NCBI GenBank assembly: GCA_029775995.1
Contig: JARVJX010000003.1
Coordinates: 1-47,243, forward strand
Length of the DNA stretch: 47,243 nucleotides
From: Nitrososphaeria archaeon
GTDB lineage: Archaea; Thermoproteota; Nitrososphaeria; Nitrososphaerales; JARVJX01
Direction: 5' to 3'
The notes under the pieces: generated by a model
What the model was told of the DNA's origin: nothing
Databases searched by the model: none
The model's input: only the letters and a program-made list of their open reading frames with translations
Program-made: the position numbers and the translations under genes
In this document: positions 1 to 8,381 of the stretch, piece by piece
Layout: each line of letters starts with the position of its first letter
Numbering within the stretch: the first letter of the stretch is position 1

Positions 1-3
1 TGC

Positions 4-213
4 TATACTCCTTAGATATGAACCTGAATAATGCAGGAGGGCTAGAGGATCTTATCTTGCAAAGCACCTTATTCCTCTTAAAGATCTTAGCCTCCTTAAC
101 CATCCTCACAAGGTAATCCAGTCCACCCATAGAGTATGGAGAGAGGGAAATAGAACAAAAAGCCTAAGGTTAAATAGAATATACAGAATGAGAACGTTAT
201 CTTGACAATCCCT
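4..213 (-). mobile_element. Decayed IS end, left copy
   Basis: This stretch aligns by eye, in the same orientation, with 46788-46996. Shared blocks include CTCCTTAGA, GGATCTTAT, AAGGTAAT, CATAGAGTA, GAGAACGTTA and TTGACAATCC. The right copy lies just upstream of a recognisable DDE transposase relic on the minus strand, so this is probably the same outer end of a second copy whose transposase lies left of the window. No coding frame survives here. Confidence 0.5.
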
Positions 214-339
214 ACATATTAAATAATAAAACATTTATAATATATATTGATTTTTCTACTTTTTAAAAAGAGGCTGGAGGCTTCACTTTGTTACCTCTTT
301 ATGTTAAAGCTTAAATTAAGAGCTAAAGAAGCTTATTAT

Positions 340-873
340 ATGAACTTAAAGGAGAAGATAAGAAGCATACCAGACTTCCCAAAAAAGGGCGTAGTATTCA
401 GGGATATAACAACCCTATGGAAGGACCCTCAAGCCTTTAAGTTTTCCACCGATGAGTTAACAAGTTACTGCAAAGCTAAAGGTGCTGAAGTAATAGCGGG
501 TATAGAAGCTAGAGGATTTATAGTAGGCGCTCCTATTGCTTACAAATTGGGAATAGGTTTTGTACCTTTAAGAAAGTTAGGGAAATTGCCCTATGAGAAG
601 ATTCAAGAAAGATATCTTTTAGAGTATGGAGAGGATGGTATAGAGATTCATAAGGATGGAATAAAGAGAGGACAGAGAGTTGTTATAGTGGATGATTTGT
701 TGGCTACTGGGGGTACAGCCTTAGCTTCTGTAAAGCTCATTGAATCGCTAGAAGGAAAAGTAGTGGGTTTAGCCTTTATAGTAGAGTTAGAGTTTTTAAG
801 AGGGAGAGATAAATTAAAGAATTACGATGTATTTAGCTTAGTTAAATATAAGTCTGAGGATGAAGGTTTATGA
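340..873 (+). CDS. apt: Adenine phosphoribosyltransferase
   Basis: Purine salvage enzyme that joins adenine to PRPP to give AMP in the cytoplasm. The PRPP-binding loop VVIVDDLLATGGTALASV is clear, and the upstream IEARGFIVGAPIAYKLG and PLRKLGKLPYE segments match the family. The ORF track starts at a TTG at 247, but ATG 340 gives 177 aa, the usual family length, and begins with the typical MNLKEKIRSIPDFPKKGVVF opening. A TATA-like AT-rich stretch lies around 218-245. The 3' end converges with the radical SAM gene on the other strand and overlaps it by about 50 bp. Confidence 0.93.
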   Translation: MNLKEKIRSIPDFPKKGVVFRDITTLWKDPQAFKFSTDELTSYCKAKGAEVIAGIEARGFIVGAPIAYKLGIGFVPLRKLGKLPYEKIQERYLLEYGEDGIEIHKDGIKRGQRVVIVDDLLATGGTALASVKLIESLEGKVVGLAFIVELEFLRGRDKLKNYDVFSLVKYKSEDEGL

Positions 874-2474
874 TTCGGGAAGCAATAGCTGTAATCACAG
901 CTGCTCTTTCTACTAACAAAATTTGATAATCCTACAAAATTCATTATAGAATAAAAGGAATTTCTCCCATGAACTCTCTTAAGGTAAATCCCATACATAA
1001 TAAAGGATAGCATCTGAACTATGGGCTTTATATTCTCTGCCCAAAAACTCAGATTTCTCTTCCAACATTCCATAATGAATTCCCATTGAAGGGGTGTTAA
1101 ATTATTTAAAGTGGCCCTTTTCTTATTTTTTAATATGGCTTCTTCTAAAGGGATGAAAAGTAAAGGAACATAAAAGACTTTACAATCCTTTATCCTATCT
1201 AAAAGCTCTAAGGTAGCTATAACGTCTTCATCCTTCTCTCCTGGCAATCCTACTATAAAGGTATACATAGGGTACCAAAAATTATCGTTCATTATTCCAG
1301 TACCCTCTACAACAAGCTCAGGCCAACTCTCTATAGGAAAAGGTAAGGCTTTTCCATTCATATAACGCTTCATGATTCTTACACTTCCAGATTCTATACC
1401 TACATCGATTCCTATGTAAGGCGTACCATTTTTTCTATAAAAGGATTTTTCAATTATTATGGGTGTTATCTCCTTTAAAAGTTGTTTATCAGCTACTACA
1501 GGAGCTAAAGATGCATGGGATATACCAATTCTTTTTACTTTCTCATGCTTAGCTATGGCTTTTAAGAGTTGGGCTATCTTTTCTCTATTTGGATAAAAAA
1601 AGTTTCTTGCATCAGTTCCATATAATAATACATCCTCACTAACTAAAAAAACCATATCGTTACCAGAGCTCAGGTTAACTTCAACTTCTTTCATGATATG
1701 CTCTATAGGAAAATCGTACTTTGTTCTATAATCAGGAGAGCAGAATTGACATCTTCTCCCACAACCTCTCATTATTTCAACGGTTCCAAAGCTTGCTGCA
1801 TTTTTTATTAAGGGTATCTTTTCGTAATCATATACTTTCTTTGTTCTAATATATTTAGGAAGCTTTTCTCCTCTTAAAAGCCTTTTAATTATAGGAATTA
1901 GCTCTAAATCACATTCTCCAGCTATAAGCAAATCTATACCCAATTTATCCTGCATTTTAGAATCTCTAATTTGCCATACTCCAAAGCCTCCTACTATCTT
2001 CTTCGCTTTACTTCTCCTTAAAGCTGGATGATTGAAGAGCCTTAAAAATTCTATTTTATTTACACTTTCCCCTCCAAAGCTGATAAGGGAATTGTAGGTA
2101 GTGCTTACGTAGGCTAAACCTAAGGGGTCCATGGTAGATACTCCTATGAGCTCAGTTTTATCACCTACGAAGAGTTCTAAGTTGTCTGGATGGGCCACTA
2201 CAACATTATCCTCCCCAAACTCATCCATAAGTAAGCTCTCAATTTTTCTTAATCCATAGGGAGCATATTTAGCACTACCATCCTCTTTACTCTCAGGTTT
2301 TATATAATTGTAGAGGAAAGGCTTAACTATAGCATAGGGGAAAGTGCACATCATAGCTCTCATATTACTGTTACCAAAGGTAGCCATTTCAGCTCTAGAG
2401 GCTGTTAATACAATTTTCTTACCGTTTTTTGTAGGCTCTCTTAACCCCTTATTAAAAAGAGTAAAGAAGCCCAT
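822..2474 (-). CDS. Radical SAM protein, B12-binding-like, copy 2
   Basis: A 550-aa radical SAM protein. The cluster motif CGRRCQFC (CxxxCxxC) lies near residue 240, after an N-terminal region resembling a cobalamin-binding-like fold (VVVAHPDNLELFVGDKTELIGVSTMDPLG). The later GIDVGIESGSVRIMKRYMNG and YTFIVGLPGEKDEDVIATLELLD segments are standard for the radical SAM barrel. It is a paralog of the next gene upstream on the same strand (2487-4055), which ends 12 bp before this one starts, so the two are almost certainly one transcript. The substrate is unknown; I see no pathway partner that fixes it. Confidence 0.82.
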   Translation of the reverse strand: MGFFTLFNKGLREPTKNGKKIVLTASRAEMATFGNSNMRAMMCTFPYAIVKPFLYNYIKPESKEDGSAKYAPYGLRKIESLLMDEFGEDNVVVAHPDNLELFVGDKTELIGVSTMDPLGLAYVSTTYNSLISFGGESVNKIEFLRLFNHPALRRSKAKKIVGGFGVWQIRDSKMQDKLGIDLLIAGECDLELIPIIKRLLRGEKLPKYIRTKKVYDYEKIPLIKNAASFGTVEIMRGCGRRCQFCSPDYRTKYDFPIEHIMKEVEVNLSSGNDMVFLVSEDVLLYGTDARNFFYPNREKIAQLLKAIAKHEKVKRIGISHASLAPVVADKQLLKEITPIIIEKSFYRKNGTPYIGIDVGIESGSVRIMKRYMNGKALPFPIESWPELVVEGTGIMNDNFWYPMYTFIVGLPGEKDEDVIATLELLDRIKDCKVFYVPLLFIPLEEAILKNKKRATLNNLTPLQWEFIMECWKRNLSFWAENIKPIVQMLSFIMYGIYLKRVHGRNSFYSIMNFVGLSNFVSRKSSCDYSYCFPNHKPSSSDLYLTKLNTS

Positions 2475-2486
2475 ATATACTCAACA

Positions 2487-4055
2487 TTATTTTGGTAAAG
2501 ATTTAGAAAAATTTTCAGGAATATCTCCAAATCTCTGTTTTACTAATCCCTTTAGATAGCTTAGTATGGCTCTAACCCCTAACTTTCCTATACTTACCGT
2601 TATTAGCTTAGCTAAGGGACTGAAGGTCTTTGGTTTTATAACATCTCTAAGCCTTTTATCAAACTGTCTAAGATTGTAAAGCCAACATTTATAATATAAC
2701 TCTAATTGAAGTTTGCTTATATTTTTAAAGGTTACATTTCTACTTGGCTCATCGTAATCCACATATAATAGGGGAGCCATTAAGCAAGATAGTTCATTTT
2801 TAGCTATATCTTCAACCAATTGTATAGTTTCCTTTGTATCATCATCCTCTTCCTTTGGAAAGGGTCCTTTAATATCGTGGTTAGGTAATATTATTAAAGT
2901 GCAGCAAGGATAAATGTAATTTTGGTTAAGTATTTTTATTCCCTCTTTAACTACCCAAGGCCACTCTTCTACAGAGAAAGGCTTGGTCTTATAGGCTAAC
3001 CAGTATTTCCCAATTTTTGGTGATGCAGTTTCAACCCCTGGCTGAACCCCTAACCATTTGCTAGGGCTCAAATTGTTAGCTTCAGCCATATACTCTATTA
3101 CCTTAGGGTCTGCTACTACTGAAGATAAGGTAAAGTGGGTTGTACCAATGGTTCTAAAATTTAAGGCTTTCATAGCAAAGAATAGCTCCTTTATGGCATC
3201 TCTGTTGGGTATGTAATCACTATTATCACAAGCATATAAAAGCATCTCATCTGAGTGTAACCAGAGGTAATCAAAACCTACCTTCTTATTTACCAGGGCT
3301 TCTCTCGTTAATCTATCGATGGGAAAATCTCTCTTCATCCTCTTATTAACATCACAAAAGGGGCAACCTCTTCCACAACCCCTCATAGCTTCTATAAGGG
3401 AATTTACGGTAGCACCAACAATTTCTGGAATCTCTTCGATGGTTCTTGTGTAAGCCCTTATGAATTCTGGAGCACTACCATCCTCTATAGCCTTAAAAAT
3501 TTGGGGAGCCTTAGAATCCACTTCTCCTTCAACTACATGGTCAATTCTATATTCCGATTTTTTATCTTTATATTTCTTAAACTGCCAAGCCCCAGAGCCT
3601 CCAAGCACCAACTTAAATTTATATCCTTTCTCATCCCTAATTTTATTAATTTTATATATAAGCTCAGCAAACAAATATGCGTTATATGCTATACTATTTC
3701 CTGATTTTAAAGCTGAAGTAACAGGTCCTATCCCTAAAGGGTCCATAGTTCCTACACCTACTATCTTTGTTTCAGGGGTTATAGCCTTCTCAATATACTC
3801 AGGGTGAGCCACAAATACTTCTTCCCTTTTATAACCATCCCTTAAAAGGGAAGCTTCAACTCTCCTTACACCGCATTCAGCCATTATGGCTTCCCCTGTA
3901 TTTGGGTTTGCTGGAACAACGGGACAAAAGATGTTATACAAAAATCTTGGTATCTTCTCATAAGGACCACAGGATAAAAAACCAAAGACGTAATTCCCCC
4001 TAAAATTACTCATTAAGCTTCTATCGTTAACTAAGACTACTCTATTATCCCCCAT
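2487..4055 (-). CDS. Radical SAM protein, B12-binding-like, copy 1
   Basis: A 522-aa radical SAM protein, first gene of the two-gene operon. It has the same layout as its neighbour: an N-terminal region with FVAHPEYIEKAITPETKIVG and GTMDPLGIGPVTSAL, then CGRGCPFC (CxxxCxxC), then GVQPGVETASPKIGKYW and a C-terminal helical tail. A strong ribosome site (AAGGAGGAGGATAAGG on the minus strand) precedes ATG 4055. The conserved NFRGNYVFGFLSCGP opening differs from its paralog, so the two may form a heteromer or act in sequence (inference). The reaction is unknown. Confidence 0.82.
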   Translation of the reverse strand: MGDNRVVLVNDRSLMSNFRGNYVFGFLSCGPYEKIPRFLYNIFCPVVPANPNTGEAIMAECGVRRVEASLLRDGYKREEVFVAHPEYIEKAITPETKIVGVGTMDPLGIGPVTSALKSGNSIAYNAYLFAELIYKINKIRDEKGYKFKLVLGGSGAWQFKKYKDKKSEYRIDHVVEGEVDSKAPQIFKAIEDGSAPEFIRAYTRTIEEIPEIVGATVNSLIEAMRGCGRGCPFCDVNKRMKRDFPIDRLTREALVNKKVGFDYLWLHSDEMLLYACDNSDYIPNRDAIKELFFAMKALNFRTIGTTHFTLSSVVADPKVIEYMAEANNLSPSKWLGVQPGVETASPKIGKYWLAYKTKPFSVEEWPWVVKEGIKILNQNYIYPCCTLIILPNHDIKGPFPKEEDDDTKETIQLVEDIAKNELSCLMAPLLYVDYDEPSRNVTFKNISKLQLELYYKCWLYNLRQFDKRLRDVIKPKTFSPLAKLITVSIGKLGVRAILSYLKGLVKQRFGDIPENFSKSLPK

Positions 4056-4375
4056 CTTTACCTTATCCTCCTCCTTATTATTTAATTTTTATCTTTATTC
4101 ATTAAGTTGTATGCATTTGTTAATGTTAAATCATAAACAATTTAGAATAAAAAATCTATGCAAAAGTTCTAATTTTCCAAGCCTTTACAAATTAAACCCT
4201 TGGGAAAGGCAGTTAAAGATTTACCTTCCCATGGCTGATGAGGCAGAGCTAAAGGAAAGTAAAAGGATAGTTTAAGTAAGCCAATGGAATTATGGAGAAT
4301 ATAATACATTATGGTTATTAGCTTCTCATGAGATTCTTTATGTAAATATGTAAAAATCATTCCTAAGCTATCTCA
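4056..4375. other. Intergenic stretch, no supported gene
   Basis: About 320 bp. The side next to 4055 holds the promoter and ribosome site of the radical SAM operon (AT-rich, TTATTATTTAATTTTTATC on the plus strand). A 63-codon minus-strand ORF at 4169-4360 has no recognisable motif and I do not call it. Confidence 0.5.
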
Positions 4376-5170
4376 TCATGCCCTTTTAATACTCTCTATC
4401 ATAGCTTCTATGTAATAGTCAAAGAAACGAATAAAACCCTTTCTATAGTAAAAGATTCCTATTATAAGGTCGAGAGGTAAAAGAAAGATTTTTCCTGCAT
4501 TTCTTATTCCAGACTCAAGAATCCCTATCTTCTCACCACTTATTTTTATAACCCTTATCTTCATGATATATTTACCTGGAGTCTGACCTTTATAGGCTTC
4601 TATTAGGGTAATAAAAATGTATATTGCGAAGAAGATGTGGGCATATAATTCTACCATTCTGAAAATAATCTCACCTATCATAGGTATATGCTCAGGATGA
4701 AATAACCAAGGATGAAATTCATAGATTTTGCTAAAATGAAGAATTGATTCTTGTAAGGTATTTAATAAAATAGGATCGAAGAAGACTCCTGAGAAGATGA
4801 AGAAAATTAACGCATCTATAAGAAAGGCTGCTATCCTTCTCATGACTAACTCTCTAGATAAGAGAGGTTTCTTTACCAATAAACTGCTTGAGATTTGCTC
4901 AGCTTTTTTAACTTTGTAAATTATTTCTACGGCTATCTTTCCCTTTGGTGATAAAATGTATGTTCCCTTTTCGGTTCTTTGAAGGAATCCAGAAAGCTTC
5001 TTTAAATGAAAATTTAGAGTTCCCTCACCTATCTTAAGGATGTTAAGAATATCTGTGTAAGATAGCTCTATCTTATCATATAGTTGAAGAAGTATCCATC
5101 TCCTAACATCATGGTCTAGGGCTTCAAAAAAATTCTTTTCTTTTATATCTTCCTCTGATTCTTCTACCAT
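4376..5170 (-). CDS. HTH-RDD membrane-tethered regulator, copy 1
   Basis: 264 aa. The N-terminal ~95 residues form an ArsR-like winged helix (DHDVRRWILLQLYDKIELSY, then GEGTLNFHLKKLSGFLQR). The C-terminal part is an RDD-family membrane domain: RRIAAFLIDALIFFIFSGVF, then GQTPGKYIMKIRVIKISGEK, then a final hydrophobic stretch and FIRFFDYY. A DNA-binding domain fused to an integral membrane domain suggests a one-component sensor-regulator held at the membrane (inference). It is divergent from the cupredoxin gene at 5351 and is a paralog of 6929-7774, so the two bracket the first cupredoxin pair. The signal sensed is unknown; copper or redox state fits the neighbours. Confidence 0.75.
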   Translation of the reverse strand: MVEESEEDIKEKNFFEALDHDVRRWILLQLYDKIELSYTDILNILKIGEGTLNFHLKKLSGFLQRTEKGTYILSPKGKIAVEIIYKVKKAEQISSSLLVKKPLLSRELVMRRIAAFLIDALIFFIFSGVFFDPILLNTLQESILHFSKIYEFHPWLFHPEHIPMIGEIIFRMVELYAHIFFAIYIFITLIEAYKGQTPGKYIMKIRVIKISGEKIGILESGIRNAGKIFLLPLDLIIGIFYYRKGFIRFFDYYIEAMIESIKRA

Positions 5171-5290
5171 CTCTATGATTAGAAAAGGTTACGTATTATA
5201 AAAGCAATTAGCCATATATGACTACTATAATTGTGTTAAAGGTATAATTTAAATAGTGTCAATTTATAAAATTACAAATGGAAACGCTAT

Positions 5291-5316
5291 TTTTTAACGA
5301 TTTTAATAGTTAAAAA
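5291..5316. promoter_or_regulatory. Inverted repeat, possible operator
   Basis: TTTTTAAC and GTTAAAAA form perfect 8-bp arms around a 10-bp spacer. They sit between the divergent HTH-RDD regulator and the first cupredoxin gene, about 35 bp upstream of its start. Size and position fit a dimeric winged-helix operator, but AT-rich inverted repeats also occur by chance here. Confidence 0.4.
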
Positions 5317-5350
5317 CCCTTAAATTAGCTAATTTCCTAAATAAGAGGGG

Positions 5351-5902
5351 GTGAGAAAGGTGGGTTTAAGCAAGGTATCGCCTTCTTTTTCTATCGTAGC
5401 ATTAGCAGTAGCCATCATAGCTATTATCTTGGTAGGAATTACAATGATGCAACCTTTAGGGCAAGTTCAGAAGATCCAAAAGTTTACCATCATAGTGGGT
5501 GAAGGAGAGATTATACAGGAAGCAATAGAGGATAAGGCTACGGGAGAGATCAAACTTGTATCTGAGGAGAAAGGTGGGGAAGAAACACTAACAGGTGAGT
5601 ACCATCGATGGGAACCAAATGTTTTAGTGGTAAAGAAAGGAGATAAGGTAGAGCTTACTGTAAAAAACCCTAGGAAGCATGCCCATTCATTTGTATTGCC
5701 AGCATTTGGTGTAGATACTGGTAGGATCCCAGGAAAAGCAGAGCAACCCGATGAAGGTAAGCGAACAGTAACTGTAACCTTTACAGCAGACAAAGCGGGT
5801 GTATTCCCATTTATATGTGGTATACCCTTTGATCATAAAGCAGGAAACTGTGACCCGGACCATGCACGCATAACAGGGTATCTAATAGTGTTGGAAGGAT
5901 AG
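5351..5902 (+). CDS. Membrane-anchored cupredoxin with unusual ligand loop
   Basis: 183 aa with an N-terminal membrane anchor (residues ~13-33) and a cupredoxin fold outside. The start is GTG, preceded by AAGAGGGG. His112 sits in the usual first-ligand context (KHAHSFVLP). The ligand loop is odd: Cys156 in FPFICGIPF, then a ten-residue insert with His162, then Cys167-x3-His171, with no Met where CuA and type-1 proteins have one. It could be an expanded CuA-like site or a mononuclear site with Cys and two His. The next gene (5906) starts 3 bp downstream, so they are one transcript. An electron-transfer role is inferred. Confidence 0.8.
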   Translation: MRKVGLSKVSPSFSIVALAVAIIAIILVGITMMQPLGQVQKIQKFTIIVGEGEIIQEAIEDKATGEIKLVSEEKGGEETLTGEYHRWEPNVLVVKKGDKVELTVKNPRKHAHSFVLPAFGVDTGRIPGKAEQPDEGKRTVTVTFTADKAGVFPFICGIPFDHKAGNCDPDHARITGYLIVLEG

Positions 5903-5905
5903 GTA

Positions 5906-6538
5906 ATGAACACTAGAAAAGGTTCCTCACTTTTAAAAAGTGAAAAAATTAGAAAAAGTAAAATTGGGGCTGGAAATCTGCTTCCTGCTATAGCCATAAT
6001 AATTGCTATCCTTTCAGCCCTTATGGTCTCTTTTAGCTCTCAAGCAGAATTAGCCGTATTAAAGAACGATATAAAAGCCCTTGAAGCTGAACTTGGCATT
6101 TACAAAAACAAAGTTGATATAATAACAAAGTCTATAGAAGAGAAAGTAACTACCATACCTGCCCCTGAGCATGAACATGAAGAAAGTAAAGAAAGTGAGC
6201 AACTTCAGCCTACAGTAGAGTTTATGCTCCAAACAGCCTTTACTGATGGAAGTTTTAGCTTCCTAGGGATGGGAAGTAACATCAATGAAGTAAAGAACCC
6301 TACACTTTATGTTACTCATGGGGCTGTAGTTAAAATAGTTATAGAAAATGGTGATGGTATAGAGCACGATTTTGTGATAGAGGGGCTAGATGTTCATAGT
6401 AAACATATTAGCATGAAAGGTGAAAAGACCTCAGTAATCTTTAAGGCTGAAAGGGAAGGAGAGTTTTATTATTATTGTAGTATACCTGGGCATAGAGAGC
6501 TTGGTATGGAAGGAAAGATAGTTATAGAGGAGAAATAG
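5906..6538 (+). CDS. Type-1-copper cupredoxin, membrane-anchored
   Basis: 210 aa. A hydrophobic anchor (residues ~24-43) is followed by a coiled-coil-like stalk (~47-80), a Glu/His-rich linker (EHEHEESKESEQ) and a cupredoxin domain (~105-210). Candidate copper ligands are His154 (EHDFVIEG), Cys191, His196 and Met201 (CSIPGHRELGM), that is C-x4-H-x4-M as in rusticyanin/sulfocyanin-type blue copper proteins. It lies 3 bp after the first cupredoxin. It is likely an electron carrier on the outer face of the membrane. Confidence 0.83.
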   Translation: MNTRKGSSLLKSEKIRKSKIGAGNLLPAIAIIIAILSALMVSFSSQAELAVLKNDIKALEAELGIYKNKVDIITKSIEEKVTTIPAPEHEHEESKESEQLQPTVEFMLQTAFTDGSFSFLGMGSNINEVKNPTLYVTHGAVVKIVIENGDGIEHDFVIEGLDVHSKHISMKGEKTSVIFKAEREGEFYYYCSIPGHRELGMEGKIVIEEK

Positions 6539-6624
6539 TATAAAAGAGAATTAATAATACATATATAGGTAGCATGGTTTCTGTTATGAAATTCATTCCT
6601 TTTTATAAAGGAGGCATAAATTAA

Positions 6625-6927
6625 GTGAACTCAAAGGAATTGGTTTCTCTTCAGGAATCTTTGCTAGGCTATTTTTATAATGCCATAGAAAATTTAGAGA
6701 GCCTAATTCAAAGTGGAGAGAAAATAATAGATACTCTAAATAAAAAATCGAGGAACGAATATGAATCAAAAGATAACTCTCTACAAGCTATACTAACTTT
6801 AAATTGGGAAAGAAATATAGACCAACTAAGGGCTACTCTTAAAAGATTAAAGAAAATAATAATACAAGAAGAAAGGAGATTACATAAGCTCACAGAATAC
6901 AGTGAAAGGATGGAGGAGGTTCCTTAA
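6625..6927 (+). CDS. Small helical protein of unknown function
   Basis: 100 aa, GTG start with a good ribosome site (AAAGGAGGC). It is predicted to be all helical and charged, with heptad-like spacing (LKRLKKIIIQEERRLHKL), so perhaps a coiled coil. No Cys, no membrane segment, no recognisable family. It ends 2 bp before the ATG I chose for the HTH-RDD gene, so the two are probably co-transcribed and translationally linked. Confidence 0.6.
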   Translation: MNSKELVSLQESLLGYFYNAIENLESLIQSGEKIIDTLNKKSRNEYESKDNSLQAILTLNWERNIDQLRATLKRLKKIIIQEERRLHKLTEYSERMEEVP

Positions 6928-6928
6928 C

Positions 6929-7774
6929 ATGACCTTGCCAGTAACAGATGAGCAGGTACAAAAGAAGGAGAGTCAAAATAAAGAAATAAAAAGGAAGTAT
7001 TCATCTTCAGAAATATTCTTTATACTTGCCCACGATCTTAGAAAGGATATACTATGCTTGATTCATGATAAGGTTGAGGTTAGCTACTCAGAAATCTTAG
7101 CAACATTAAATATAGAAGATGGTCTTTTGAATTTTCATTTAAGGAAGATGAAGCCCTTGGTAAAGTTAACTAGAGAAGGAACTTATACTTTATCAGAAAA
7201 AGGTAAGCTTGCTTATTCTATGCTATGTGTTGCTGAGGATAAGTTAAGAGGGGAATATCCTCTTAGAAGCTTATCTAAAGATCCTTCAATTTATAAGAAG
7301 CTTTTTTTAAAAAGGTTATTGGCTTTTCTTATAGACTTTATAATTTTGTTCTTCTTTACCATGGTATTTCTAGATGAACATTTTTGGCATTTTATTAATT
7401 CTCTGGTTACCCTGAGTATAACTTATATGGATATATTGAGCCTTTTATACGATATTTATCATAATCATGCCCACTTATTCTTTTTAGGGTACGTTATCTT
7501 CACCTTGTTGGAAGCCCATTCAGGCCAAACCCTTGGAAAATACTTTTTGAGGATTAGAGTTGTAAAAATAGAAGAGAGACGCTTAACACTCATGGACTCA
7601 GCCATAAGGAATTTAGGAAAGGTCTTCCTCTTACCATTAGATTTGCTATTAGGTTTTCTTTTCTACTACAAATTAGGATATATTAAATTCTTTGACTTTT
7701 TAATAAAAGCAAAGGTAGAAGAGGCAATAGCAATAAACAAATCAACTATCCTTAAAGAAGAGCATTTTCTATAG
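6929..7774 (+). CDS. HTH-RDD membrane-tethered regulator, copy 2
   Basis: 281 aa from ATG 6929, which has a GGAGGAGGT site 9 bp upstream; the ORF track's GTG at 6902 lacks one. It has the same build as 4376-5170: a winged helix (HDLRKDILCLIHDKVEVSYS, GLLNFHLRKMKPLVKL), then an RDD membrane domain (KRLLAFLIDFIILFFFTMVF, GQTLGKYFLRIRVVKIEER, a terminal membrane segment and YIKFFDFL). It closes the first cupredoxin gene group and is followed by a T-rich stretch. A paired membrane-bound regulator for the copper island is the simplest reading (inference). Confidence 0.75.
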   Translation: MTLPVTDEQVQKKESQNKEIKRKYSSSEIFFILAHDLRKDILCLIHDKVEVSYSEILATLNIEDGLLNFHLRKMKPLVKLTREGTYTLSEKGKLAYSMLCVAEDKLRGEYPLRSLSKDPSIYKKLFLKRLLAFLIDFIILFFFTMVFLDEHFWHFINSLVTLSITYMDILSLLYDIYHNHAHLFFLGYVIFTLLEAHSGQTLGKYFLRIRVVKIEERRLTLMDSAIRNLGKVFLLPLDLLLGFLFYYKLGYIKFFDFLIKAKVEEAIAINKSTILKEEHFL

Positions 7775-7795
7775 AAAAGAAATTTTATTTCCGCT

Positions 7796-7835
7796 AAAAA
7801 TTTTTATTTCTTTAATTTTTTGTTTTATTCAAAAT
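7796..7835 (+). terminator. T-rich transcription termination zone
   Basis: Several runs of T (AAATTTTTATTTCTTTAATT then TTTTTGTTTTATTC) follow the HTH-RDD gene and precede the V4R gene. Oligo-T tracts on the coding strand are the usual archaeal terminator signal. The AT-rich part nearer 7887 could also hold the promoter of the next group. Confidence 0.5.
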
Positions 7836-7886
7836 TCTAATTCTCAAAATTCCTTAAATTACTTTTTATTTTTAAAAATAAGGGTA

Positions 7887-8381
7887 ATGAAGATGATAGC
7901 TAAGGAAAAAGATGAGACTGAAAGGGAAGAATCAGAAGAATTGTTCTTTTCAGCGGTTAGATTGGCTATGAAATCGGCTAAAGAATTGTGTGGTCTTGAC
8001 CCAAAGGAAAAAAGAATTACTTTAAAAAGGCTTGGGTACGAACTCGGTCATTCTGCTTCTAGGTACTTAAAAGCTACTACTATGGAAGAACTGATAGATG
8101 AGCTTTCTTTAATTTGGAGTTCCTACAGTTTAGGGCAATTAGAACTTTTCTCCTTAAAACCGTTGATTTTGGATATTTACGATTGTTATGATTGTTTAGG
8201 CAATAGGTATGGAGTTGGTGTTACCCTTTGTCCCTTTAAGGAGGGCTTTCTAAAGGCTATATTAGAGGACAAACTTGGACTAAAAAATGAGATAGTTGAA
8301 ATAGAGTGCTGTGGAACCTTTCAAACTCACTGTAAATTTGAAATTAAGACTAAAGAATTTGAAGGAGGTAATAAATTTTGA
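7887..8381 (+). CDS. V4R-domain protein (small-molecule-binding)
   Basis: 164 aa. The C-terminal half carries the 4-vinyl-reductase (V4R) signature: a Cys-rich VTLCPFKEGFLKAILEDKLG followed by VEIECCGTFQTHCKFEIK. The domain is known for binding hydrophobic or metal-containing ligands and for sensing. Extra Cys residues (YDCYDCLG) lie just before it. It heads the second cupredoxin group and overlaps the TTG start of the CuA protein by a few bases, so it is in that operon. It may sense or handle the cofactor used by the polyferredoxin/CuA module (inference). Confidence 0.7.
   Translation: MKMIAKEKDETEREESEELFFSAVRLAMKSAKELCGLDPKEKRITLKRLGYELGHSASRYLKATTMEELIDELSLIWSSYSLGQLELFSLKPLILDIYDCYDCLGNRYGVGVTLCPFKEGFLKAILEDKLGLKNEIVEIECCGTFQTHCKFEIKTKEFEGGNKF

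Noticed and set aside
4169-4360. 63-aa minus-strand ORF
   Set aside because: No motif, no ribosome site, composition like intergenic DNA.
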